Below, piece after piece: positions 1 through 10,130 of a DNA stretch of 64,000 nucleotides. Position 1 is the stretch's first letter. The number at the start of each line of letters is the position of its first letter. The notes below the pieces were generated by a model. It saw only the letters and a list, made by a program, of their open reading frames with translations. It was not told the DNA's origin and did not search any database. The stretch is from Aporrectodea caliginosa (lineage: Eukaryota > Annelida > Clitellata > Crassiclitellata > Lumbricidae), in contig JACEVL010000018.1 in the NCBI GenBank assembly GCA_020284085.1, positions 924,001-988,000 on the forward strand. Reading direction: 5' to 3'. The translations under genes and the position numbers were made by a program.

Positions 1-30
1 ACTATATTATGTGACCTAGCTGTCGCTTCG

Positions 31-93
31 ATGTTCGCCATCACTTTGGTCGTCTGCCTCCTCAGTTGCTGCTGCTGTTGTTTGTGTGGCTGA
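31..93 (+). promoter_or_regulatory. upstream ORF (20 codons) ahead of the Ig gene start
   Basis: An ATG at 31 opens a 20-codon frame ending in TGA at 91-93, 36 bases before the ATG at 129 and in a different frame. The predicted peptide is hydrophobic and carries a run of consecutive cysteines from a CTG/TGT repeat. If transcription starts upstream of 31, this would be an upstream ORF that could lower initiation at 129. The transcription start is not visible, so the role is inferred. Confidence 0.3.
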
Positions 94-128
94 GACTCTT
101 ACGTCCTCCGTGTCTACCATCCGTCGTC

Positions 129-3100
129 ATGGATGCGCGTCCAGGCTTCGTCCAGTACTTCATCTTTTTCCTGACCATCTCCATCGACAAAGGTAGGTCA
201 GAGGTTATTTGTCATAGGTCAACGATAGGTCGTAGGTCATTGTAATCGTAGGGTGGACGGTGCTCAGAATTGAAGCGTGGATAGAGGTAGGCCTAAGTGG
301 AAGAGGATTTGTGAGAGTAGGGTTTCAGTTTTGAGTGAAAGACCTGTGGACAGATAGCAAGAGGAGAGGTTTTGGCGAGTTCGTAGGATGGATCAGATAT
401 CTGGCGTAATGCTGGCGGGAGTTTGTTCCAGAGAGGCGGAACAGCTATGGATAGCGGAGCAATTTGTTAGAACTTTGTAGGCCTATTCTATTCGTTCATG
501 TATTTTTAAGTCAATGAGGTGATTTCAAATCAGGAGTGATGTGGTGGTGTTTGAGAATTTCAGTGACAGCGCGATTGAAAGCATTCTGCATAGCTTGCAG
601 TTGCAGGTGATCCGTATGGATGGGGTCTATATTCAGGAAGAGTGAGCTGGGTTGGTCTAGTTTACCATGGACAATCGATTTAGCTATAATAGGGGCGGTT
701 TGAAGTCAACCACAGGGTGGAGTTTGCGAAGGTCATGACGGATATAAATGTAGCAGGATTTATGGGTGATATGAAGAAGGTGATCTAAGAGTGGGAGAAG
801 TTATTTGAAGAGAAAGAGATGAATAGCTGAGTGCCGTCAACACAATAATTATTGATAGTCAACGGAAGATGCTTTAATAAGTGAGCTGAGTGCATGGAAT
901 AGTTTAAAGGTTGAAGAAAAGAGACCCAAGGAGGCAGAGGCAAGCGACCTGTTGATGAGAGATGGCTTAAACAAGTTTACTTTGTAATATAGAGCAGTAG
1001 GCTTTCATTTGCGTGACGCTTGGTAAAACCAGACTGGTGTGGGTTAAGGAGTGAGTTGTTGGAACTCAGATAGGCCTAGTCATTGATCGGATACAGGGCT
1101 ACACGTTCAGTTAATTTGGAAATGAATGATAGATATAGGCTAGAGACAGGTAGGTAGTAAGAGAGGATTTCTTTATCAAGTGATGGTTTCTTGAGGAGTG
1201 GAATGACTAAACAGTTTTTGAAAGCAGAGGGAAATTGACAGTAGATTAGGAGATGTTGATTACTTTGGTAATGATGCCGGAATGGTACCATTCACCTAAA
1301 TTGCCCTAAACCTCTCTCCTTTCTTATAAATTATATAACGCTCCTGACGAGCAAAACTCCCTAATTCATCACTTTGTCCTATACATACATGTACAGTCCA
1401 GACATAAATCCTATAGAGTATACTATAGACTATAAAAGCTGGGAAATAATGCAAGAAAAAATGTTCAGAACAAAAATTCTCAAAGTCGATGAGTTACGTC
1501 AACTATCATCAGGCAAGCGTGGGATAAACTGGATCAACGCATATTGAAACTGCGATTAGTAGCTGGCGTGTGAGTCCTCTACTGCCTGCGTCGAAATCGA
1601 CGGATGTTTTAAGCACAAAATAATTATAGCTCATTGTGTGAAATAGACAAACACGATTGTTAAATCTTTTCCAAATTTTATTAAAAATTGTATTGTTAGG
1701 CTCTATTAATTCTGACTGCACGTTATTAGCCTACGAGGTTATATAGGCCTACGGGGTCGCTTTTCCTCACTCACCGTGTGTGCTTGTGCGTGTGTTTATG
1801 CACAAACACACACATATATATGTATGTATATGTATATATATTATATATATATATATGCATAGGCCATAGGGGCCTATGTAATATATAAAACCTAATTGTA
1901 TACAAACTTAATACTTACGCGCAAATACGTAGCCTACTTAAGTGTCGTGCCATTGCCTCCTGGTTGGTACAGCCTTTCAACTACATGTAGCCTATCTCAA
2001 GATAACTCCTGTTGGACGCCGTTGATAATAATCAGACATTACCTATGTAATGTATCCTCTATTCATGTTGTCTGATCGTTAAGCAAATCCATTGCTCCGT
2101 ACTATCTTAGGGCATAATTATTGTACTCCAGTCTCTACGCTGCCTGGTCGTTCCTCCCTTCGGTCATCGGCCCGTGGTTGTCCCGCGGGTGCGTACTTCT
2201 ACGCAGTCCAGAAGTTCCGCTATTGTGGGCCACTCCACCTGGAATCTGCTGCCCCAGTCCCTTAGGGCTGACCTGTTTTCCTATCTTTTCATCAGTTTCT
2301 CAAGCGCCTGAAAACCTCCTTCTTTTTCAGTTAAGACACAGGTTCGGGTCGCGACCACCTCTGAAATAAGTGGCGCTATATAAATAATCGATTACGACCT
2401 GATCTTATTTCTGGATTGATATAGTGCCTCCACCTAATGTCTAAGCATCAATCGATGACGCTGAGTAGTACTTTGTTTATGGTCCCTATACACAGTAACC
2501 ATCTCGAAGAGGTTCGAACCTGCACACTCGGTGTTACAAAGCGAGCGTTCAAAACTTCAAACCACTCGGCTACTGTAGTAGGCACTGTAACCCAGAAATC
2601 TAATCAAGCCTAAACCAGTCTAATCAAGTATGATTATATTCCGACCTAATTTCGTTATCGTATAACAGCTAAAATAAGAACTAAACCGGAAGTTATGATC
2701 GGATGACAACTAAAATTAGAACTAAACCGGAAGTTATGATCGGATGAAATCTAAAATTAGAACTAAACCGGAAGTTATGATCGGATGAAATCTAAAATTA
2801 GAACTAAACCGGAAGTTATGATCGGATGAAATCTAAAATTAGAACTAAACCGGAAGTTATGAACGGATGAAATCTAAAATTAGAACTAAACCGGAAGTTA
2901 TGAACGGATGAAATCTAAAATTAGAACTAAACCGGAAGTTGTTGCGACAGGATTGCAGCTGACGATGTTGTCACGTGGACAGACGATCCTGTTGAACGTT
3001 GGTCAGACGGCGGTTCTAGACTGTCGCTTCCAGGCCGAGGATTTCACTCTCTTTGACTACACCTTTTACTGGAAGAAGATCGAGGCGGAAGAGGAGATAC

Positions 3101-4606
3101 CAGTTAGCTTTATGGGTCACCTCGAAGACCGTTTCAGGGATTCGAACAGATACGACCTTTCGGTTCAGCTTGACACCAGGCCATACTACAACGTCGAGCT
3201 GTCTATCGCCAGTAAGTCCATCAATTTTCAACCTGTTGTTGAGTTTCTGCGCGCCATTTCAGCGAAAAGGTTCTCTCTGGGGAGAACCCTCTTGCTACCT
3301 GGGGTATCTGTTTCTCCCTGTTTCCCTCATTTCCTCTCTGTGCCCTTTCCTCCATTCCTTCTTCCCGCACCTTCATCCCCTTTCCCTTTAGCCTACTCTA
3401 ACTGCGGACCATGATGGAAACTGCTAACAATTTTATTCGCCTGATGGCCCCACTTCCGGGCCACGTCTAAGCGTATTAATTGGCTGTATTTTCAATTCGC
3501 CTGTTTGTAATATTGTTGCTGTTCTGCTCTGAATTTCAGATGTCAATCACGAAGACAGCGGAAATTACACCTGCAAAATCAGAAGTCCCAACTCCTGCAT
3601 ACGTGGATCGATCACGCATTCTCTTTATATCAGAGGTATTGTATTGTATCTATCAATTTATATAGCGCCTCTCGCAGTGCATGCCAATAAGAGGCGCTCC
3701 CAGTGCGAAAGACCCAGAGAAAAGAAAGAGGTCTTCAGACAACGAAAAGAGGCACTTGGCCCACCAGTTAATAAACAGGAACGTGTCAAAGGAGGAAGCT
3801 GGTTCCATAGTCCAGCATGTGCAGGGCCAATGAAGCACACCTTTTAAGCCCTTCTATAGGCTATATCTACTGGTTAGCGTTATGGGTTGTCAACCCAGAG
3901 GGCGGGGATTCAAATCCTTGCCAGGACAGAAGAATATTTCGAAATTCATACACCACTTCCGGTAGGCCTAAGCGAGATGAATACACCGCCGTTGGACCTA
4001 CACTGAACGTCTGCCCTCATATGCTAGGGTTGAGAAAATTGAAGTCGCCAAAAGCCACGTCAGGGAGACCAGCTTATTAACCAGTGCTATATCAAATCAA
4101 GACCGCAATTATAGTCAGGCTGCTCTGTTCGTTCCGATGATAGGTCAAAATCCGGCATCTTTTCTTCTGGGGATATTCATGCATGCTTGTGTTCAATATT
4201 GTATTATATTCGTCTTCGAGTAGGTTCCTTGCAGGGGTACCATAAAAATGCTCGGAATGAATGTATGTTATCTACGCGTATGTAGGTGCGTGTGTACGTA
4301 CGTATGTTGGCCTACATATTTTTATTTGCATAACACTACCTTAATAATTACAATCTCTATTTACATGTATAAGGCGGTGATCCTTTGCCAGATGTCAGCA
4401 ATCGCAGATTCAGCAGCTTCGCCGACCTGCGACGAGGCACCATCAGCAGCAGCAGTACCAGCAGCCCGCATCTTCTCAACCATCTCCCGCCAGAGCATCT
4501 TCTCCAGGCTCTTCGTCTTCCTCTTCATCAACTCGCAATCGCCATCTTCAACGTGACTCTCATACTTACTAACTTCACCATCATCAGCAACAGAAGCAGC
4601 TCATAG
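129..4606 (+). CDS. secreted or surface protein with one V-type immunoglobulin domain (4 exons)
   Basis: Four exons join in frame: 129-192, 2951-3211, 3540-3635, 4392-4606, all introns phase 1 with GT-AG ends. Exon 1 encodes a hydrophobic leader (residues 1-21) typical of a signal peptide. Exons 2 and 3 encode one V-type Ig domain: strand-B cysteine Cys46, core Trp62 in YWKK, and the strand-F motif D-S-G-N-Y-T-C ending at Cys120. The 74-residue cysteine spacing fits a V-set fold, and a V domain split by an intron is common in this superfamily. Exon 4 gives a Ser-rich then hydrophobic C-terminus (total 211 residues), but it is open in all three frames, so its frame and acceptor are the weak point. 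Symmetric phase-1 introns are typical of shuffled Ig modules. Role unknown; recognition or adhesion is likely for the fold. No AATAAA was seen close downstream. The gene converges on the SR-rich gene. Confidence 0.78.
540..1320 (-). mobile_element. decayed LINE reverse-transcriptase relic
   Basis: Read on the minus strand, 1291-1076 still translates to a recognisable stretch around the reverse-transcriptase signature PLLKKPSLDKEIL followed by a degraded N-Y-x-P-V-S-x-L motif and FISKLTERV. This is typical of CR1/L2-like non-LTR elements. Further downstream (about 1060-540) pieces resembling the later RT region can be followed in shifting frames (a G-F-T-K-R-H-S-T-E-S-L-like motif and a Q-N-A-F-N-R-A-like motif). 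Many frameshifts and stops; inactive. Confidence 0.65.
1795..1860. repeat. TG/TA microsatellite
   Basis: Alternating purine-pyrimidine tract of (AC), (TATG) and (TA) words. Simple sequence. Confidence 0.9.
2110..2400 (+). mobile_element. 3' end of a decayed LINE, with TATATAA-type tail
   Basis: In shifting plus frames the sequence recalls the conserved C-terminal tail of CR1/L2-like reverse transcriptases: a R-V-R-T-S-T motif, then a H-S-T-W-N-L-L-P-Q-S-L-R motif, then the S-F-L-K-R-L-K-T helix region, here broken by a frameshift. It ends in GTGGCGCTATATAAATAATCG, the tail seen on many short repeats in this window. Inactive relic. Confidence 0.6.
2490..2590 (-). repeat. tRNA-derived SINE fragment (Ser/Leu-tRNA-like)
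   Basis: On the minus strand an A-box-like TAGCCGAGTGG is followed about 55 bases on by a B box GGTTCGAACC, as in Ser/Leu-type tRNAs with a long variable arm. Acceptor-stem pairing is not convincing, so I call a SINE or tRNA relic, not a tRNA gene. Confidence 0.5.
2662..2940 (+). repeat. 41-bp minisatellite adjoining Ig exon 2
   Basis: Seven near-identical 41-bp units; the word AACTAAACCGGAAGTT starts at 2679, 2720, 2761, 2802, 2843, 2884 and 2925. The last unit breaks off after GGAAGTT and leads within 10 bases to the splice acceptor at 2950. Units differ at only a few positions, which suggests recent expansion. Confidence 0.95.
3640..3850 (+). repeat. dispersed repeat with GCGCCTCT hairpin
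   Basis: Starts with TTATATAGCGCC. AGCGCCTCT at 3664-3672 pairs with its reverse complement AGAGGCGCT at 3690-3698, giving a 9-bp stem. The same arms with a different loop recur at 57239-57271. It begins just after the donor of Ig exon 3. Confidence 0.65.
3865..4110 (+). repeat. tRNA-derived SINE copy (diverged)
   Basis: Contains CTGGTTAGCG (A-box-like), a B box GGATTCAAATCC followed by TTGCCAGGACAG, and the family body ending with CCCTCATATGCTAGGGTTGAG and a GAAGTCGCC tail. It matches the better copy at 59908-60194. Lies in the last intron of the Ig gene. Confidence 0.75.
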
Positions 4607-4609
4607 TGA

Positions 4610-5155
4610 TCAACATCGTTGTATACGACATAACTTTATGTTGCTCCTCTATTTTTAAGACTTCTCATCAGGAGAGGACCGTTTTAAAAGTAGGCTAACA
4701 GTCACATTTTCATTGCATGTATTTAATTAGGCCTATTAATCGAAAATTTTAATTTGTTATTCAAGAATTACTCTGTTACATTATTTTTTAATAGTTATTA
4801 TATGCAATTAGCAAAAATCTTTGCTATTAGCCTATATTATTACTGCTCCATGTATTATTATTCAGTGTTTATTGTAACCTACTGCGGCAGTACATTATTG
4901 TTGATATAATTATTTTATTATTACTACCATTATCATAACTATTAATAAGGAGTATTCTTTCTTGGTTAAGTAGATCTCACCTTCTTGAAGTTAAATTAAA
5001 AACACAAGAGTAGACTCCAGTCAGTGTATTTTTCCAACTACAAAGTGGTACAAGATCAAAATAATAATTACTAACTAAAAATAATAAGAGGCAATAATGT
5101 ACATATATAATAATAATAACAACAGCACAAGAATAAATCATATAAATAAACGACA
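4610..5155. other. AT-rich convergent intergenic segment
   Basis: Between the Ig stop (4606) and the 16-bp minisatellite. Rich in ATTATTA words; no gene seen. It should contain the 3' ends of both flanking transcripts, but no unambiguous poly(A) signal stood out. Confidence 0.5.
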
Positions 5156-5423
5156 AAGTAAATAAACACTGAAGTAAATAAACGATGAAGTAAATAAACA
5201 ATGAAGTAAATAAACGATGAAGTAAATAAACGATGAAGCAAATAACCGATGAAGTAAATAAACGATGAAGTAAATAAACGATGAAGTAAATAAACAATGA
5301 AGTAAATAAACGATGAAGTAAATAAACGATGAAGCAAATAACCGATGAAGTAAATAAACGATGAAGTAAATAAACGATGAAGTAAATAAACGATGAAGTA
5401 AATAAACAATGAAGTAAATAAAC
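5156..5423 (+). repeat. 16-bp minisatellite with higher-order pattern
   Basis: About 17 units of AAGTAAATAAACGATG. Variant units recur in register: AAGCAAATAACCGATG is unit 6 and unit 12, and the CAATG variant is unit 3 and unit 9, giving a six-unit (96-bp) higher-order period that breaks in the last block. Because 16 is not a multiple of three, the minus strand is open in all frames and gives long spurious hydrophobic ORFs (4977-5590). Confidence 0.95.
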
Positions 5424-5975
5424 AACACAGCATTAACAGAAAACTCAAAAGACGTTATATGACAACCAAATCGGTCATTTAATGACTGATGTGAAGGGAA
5501 TTTAATCCCACAATCCAGATGACCATCATTTGGGCAATCAAGTATCAACACAATATTCAATCGCCAGTCCATGACTGACAAAACACTCAACAGTGTCCAT
5601 CGTATGCATATTATGACCAGCCAAAAATGTCAATGTCGATAATGGACAAGACTTCTAATTTCAATCATTTCACCAGTGGCCATTTCATGCCTGGCAACAG
5701 ATGTGACCATTATTTTCGCTAATCAAAAATCAACAATAGATTTGATGGTCAATGAACAACAGAGAAAACAACTCGGGATGGCCACTCCAGAATCCGCCAT
5801 TTATTCGGGTTGGCTCTCAAGAAACTCTGGACAACCAAAAGTCAAGAGCATTACTTTACACCGTGAACCATTCACCAGACTAGGGGCCACTGGCAAGTCG
5901 GTCCAGTACCATTCTCGGTCCAGGGATTTTCTCGGTCAAGTGGTTTTTTCTCAGTCCACTGGTTACCTCGGTCGA
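5424..5975 (-). other. probable 3' UTR/flank of the SR-rich gene
   Basis: No gene is evident on either strand. On the plus strand loosely repeated words (GGTC/GGCCA with CAGT) suggest a very degenerate tandem repeat between about 5640 and 5980. By position it is the 3' UTR or flank of the minus-strand gene that stops at 5976. Confidence 0.4.
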
Positions 5976-8900
5976 TCATAGGTGACCTTGTCGAAGCAGT
6001 CGCGGAACAAGAATGTTTCCAGATGAGTCAATGAGGAATGGCATACCCTGTGGTTGAGCAGCAGCGCTTGCCAGGACTTGAGGAGCGTTAACGACCGAGG
6101 GCGTCAGCCCGACTCGCATCTGGAGTCCGAACGGAATGGACTGGACGAGGGTCTGCTGCGGATGATGGAGCGACGGATGGTTCATGGCGTGGACGGGTAT
6201 CATCCCGTGATGCGGGTGGACCTGGTGGAGAGCGGCAGTGGGTGTCGAACGCATCCCAGAAACGTGGATCCCATGCTGAATCGACGGGCCTGCCGGAATG
6301 GCAAATGTTCGACCGCCAGGCATCTGTACAATCTGAACCCACTCCTGGTGGGGCTGGGCCTGGAGGACACTGGCCTGAGCTTTGGCCTGCGCCTCGGCCT
6401 CTTCGGCTGCCTCCGCCTGTGCCTGAGCATGTGCCTGAGCCTGCGCTTGAGCCTCATGTGCACGAATTAGAGCGGACATGGCACTGGACTGTTGGGCGGC
6501 GATAACCATTGGGGTTCCGGTCTGTGGATGGACGGGAACCATGGAGGGCGCAAGGGTCATGAGACCGTGTGGGTGTCCGGTCGATACCATCTGCATGGTC
6601 ATTGGCATCTGGAAGAACCCTGAACTGCCGACGACCACCTGGTGGCCAGCCGACCCAAGCGACGGAGCGAGCAACTGCTGCTGTGGGATGTGGATCATCT
6701 GCTGGGCCGACGCGGCCGCCAGGAACGTTGCGTTCTGTGCCTGTTCGAGCATCATCTCGTCAATCAGTTGCTGCTGTTGCTGCTGCTGCAGTTGGGCTTC
6801 GTCCGGTGGCGGTTCCTCCTCCTCCTCCTCATCGATGCCGGCCTCCTGTCGCATCCTCTGCCTCGCGTGCTGCTGGGCCTGTTGCTGGAGACAGCGGTAG
6901 TGGTCCGCCTGCTCCGGTGGAATGATCATCGCCGGTTTTATGGCTCCCATGTCGAGCATGTGTGGAATGGGTTCTTCGTCTCCGATGATGTCCTCCATGG
7001 TCGACCAGTCGTTCGGGAGCGGTGGAGGGGACCTGGGCTTCGGAGGAAGAGGCGGTTCGCGTCCCATGGCCTTCGAACCGGGTTCCGTGAGGAAAGACGG
7101 AGGAGGCGGAGGAGGAAGCAGCGGGGTCTTGAAGACGAGCGGATCGTTTGGCCCGATCGGCTGAAACTGTGCGTTCTTTGGTACCGGAATGTCCTGGACA
7201 TGGGCCAGCGGATGGTTATTGGGAAGCGTAGGACCGATGAACGATAACGCCGTGTTTAACGATTCATCTGGTGCAGAACACGAGCCGACCGATTGTTCGC
7301 CGTTCTCCTCCGATTTCTGGGTATTGCTGGACGATGGTAATGGTATGCTTAGCGTATCTTTTCCATTAGACTCTGGCTTCTTATCGACTTCGGACTGCTG
7401 TGTTTCGTCGACTTTCCCACCTTTGTCGTCACTTGCCGCCTTTTCGCTTTTCTCGCTGGTCTTTGAACTGGTAGTTTCGCTGACAGCGCTGGATGCTTTC
7501 ACTGAAACGTCCACGTCTGAAATTTCTTTACTTTGACCAGATTTTGAGAGAGACGATTGCTTTGTACTTGAAGACAGAAGTTCATCACTTTTCCTGCTCT
7601 TTGTATTGTGCGAATCACCTTTTGACTTTGTCTCTTGCTTACGTTCTTGCTTTGTGTTCCTCGAATGGACGTCCGTCCTCCCTAATCTACGATCGTAAGA
7701 CCTCTTGCCAAACGATCTGCTATATCGTCGGTACGATCGGCTTTTCGACCTAGATCTTGAACGGCTATAGCTCCTCGAGCTACGACTGTATGTCGAGTAC
7801 GATCGGAAACGATCACGGCTGCCAGAGCGAGACCGGCTGCGTCGACTCCGTGCGTATGATCGAGACTTGCTACGGTAACTTCTATCGCTGTACGACGAAC
7901 TTCTCCGACGAGAACGGGATCGCGTTGAGCTGCGCGAGTGTCTCCTGTGATAATCAGAGTCCGAAGAATATGAACACGATCTGTCGCTGCTATAGTAGCT
8001 GCGCGACGAATAGGATCGACTACGAGATCGCGACCTCTGGCTGTCATCGTCAGAGTCGTTGCTGCGACGTTCTCGACTAGAGCTGGAGTCTCTTTCGGAT
8101 GAAGTGTGACTGCGTCGAGGTCTCTTATCGTTCCTTTTGCTCACCTCGACTTTTGCAGACGTTCGGATTGTTGGAGGCTTGCTTGGACCAGGCAAGTCGT
8201 GTTCGCTCTCACTGCTGGTGTCCCACTTGCCTGCTCCGGTACCAACATTGACGTCCTCAAAGTCGCTCACTTTTCCCGACCCGATCTGAGCGAGCTCGAC
8301 GGACTTACTCACCTGCTGTACGTTCATCTTCTTCTTTGTCGGTTGCTTCGAGTCACCAGCCGACAGCTTGCGTTTTCGACCGCTATCTTTCGCGGAATTC
8401 TTTTCCAAAGTGAGGTCTCTCGTCTTTTGGGTGTCAATGTCCATTTTCTGGTCTTTTCTATTCCTCTCCTCAGATGCTCCGCTACCTTTAGTCGGCTCTT
8501 TAGTTGAGGAAGGGGTTTTCTTGGCATCTTTGGAATCAGGGCCTGGACCCTTTTGCGTAGATGCTGCATCGTTTACTTTAGACGTTAACTCATTCTTTGA
8601 CGTCTTCTTCAAGTCATTGCTTTGGCCGGACTTCCTCTTCTGGCCGTTCTTGGACTCGTCGCGTCCTTTTGGTTGCACGACATGACTCGCGTTTGAAGAA
8701 CCTGTCTCCGTGGCTGGTTTCTTGCAAGCGTCACGTGTGCCGCTTCCACCACCACCCTCAGATCTCGGTGCAGATCCACTGCCAGTTTTCTGACCATCTT
8801 CCTTCCTCTGAGTCTCGGTAGATAGACTGCTGTGTGAGTTTCGTTTGTGGGAAGAGCCGCCACGACTTTTCTTCTTCTTCCGGTCTTTGTTTTTCGCTTC

Positions 8901-10092
8901 CTCCACTGCCTTCCCCAAGTCTTTTGTCACGTTCGACACGTTGAAGTCAAACTCGAGTGGATTCCAGCTATAGCAGATCTTCGGCGAAAGCTTTGTTGAA
9001 AGGATCATTTCAACAGGCCAGTTATACTCCTTCTTCTCATCTTTACTCTGGACCTTAACAAATGTAAGTGGTTTCTGATTATTTGGTTTCTTGGGATCTT
9101 TATTTAAACTATCGTTTGTTCCACTTTTCTGAATCCCATCGCCTGACGTGGTGTCCAACTTTGCGGGAAGCGCTAGTCCAGCTGTTGTTGGATTCTGGTT
9201 GACCGTATCCACCCTTTCAGAGCGAGGCTCTTCAGGTTTCTTTTCCGGCTGCGGTAAACTGCCGGCCAAAGGAGCTGCAATGGGATTTGATGGGAGACTT
9301 AATCCACCATTGCCTAACAGCTCCTCTTTCCACATGGAAATTCTTTCCTTGGCTTCGATCTTGTGCTCTGCAACTTCCTCCATCTTCCGCAGTTTCTTGA
9401 GTTTCTTCAGCCGCAGCAGTTTGCGACCGATCTCCTTCGCGTTCTCGTCATTCAGATCAAAGACCGAGGCTCGACTCAGACGTGGCACCAGCTTCTTGTT
9501 AATGTGCAGCGTTATCATTCCCAGGCTCGTGTTCGTCTGAAGCGCTCCCTCCTCCGTATCATCCCTCAGGTACTCGAGGCATCCCTCTGCACCATCCGTC
9601 TTGGACGACCGTTTGCTTTCAATGCCACTCCCGTCCCTCTGCTTTCCCTTTCCCACTCCAGACGATTTAGATTCTTTTTTCCCAGAAGATTCCAGTGGCA
9701 ACGGAGGAAGTGGTGGAACTTCGGACGAGTCCTCGTCGAAGAACATCGTACTCTGGATACGCTTGACAGGAGATGACCCAGGGAGTGGAATGCCAGTGAG
9801 ATCAGCATCAGAGGATGTCTTGGACCGGGAGAATGGTTGATCGGGTAGAGGTATGTCGAGCAGTGGTTCGGAGGATGACACGGTCGAGTGGCAGTCAGAT
9901 GAATCACCATCATCCTCCTCCAACTCGATCCTAAAATACAGAAAAATCATCTGTTAACAAATGCTCCAGTTATCAGCAAATATGGTGAACAATGCATTTG
10001 ACTGTCACCATTGTCAATCTGTACTACTATATTTAATTGTCTAATTATTATCATTGTTATCATCGTTAATATTGCATTATTACTCTTGTTAA

Positions 10093-10130
<38 letters not shown>

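Larger units (their letters stand above)
193..2950 (+). other. intron 1 of the Ig gene
   Basis: Donor AAAG|GTAGGT at 192/193 and acceptor GCGACAG|GA at 2950/2951. It holds two LINE relics, a TG/TA microsatellite near 1795-1860, a tRNA-like SINE and a 41-bp minisatellite that runs right up to the acceptor. No other coding sequence was seen. Confidence 0.7.

Noticed and set aside
2662..2940. CRISPR-like regular array
   Set aside because: Units are direct tandem copies with no unique spacers, in a eukaryotic intron: a minisatellite.
4977..5590. Three overlapping minus-strand ORFs with repeated FIYFIVYLLHRL-like peptide
   Set aside because: They are translations of the 16-bp minisatellite, which is open in all frames; no splice or start context.
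6054..9840. Many ORFs on the plus strand and in other minus frames across the large SR-rich exon
   Set aside because: Shadows of the Arg/Ser-, Gln- and Pro-rich coding frame; none shows a family motif.
9931..9950. ATG at 9950 as the start of the SR-rich protein
   Set aside because: It lies inside a good splice acceptor (TTTCTGTATTTTAG), and upstream exons join in frame.
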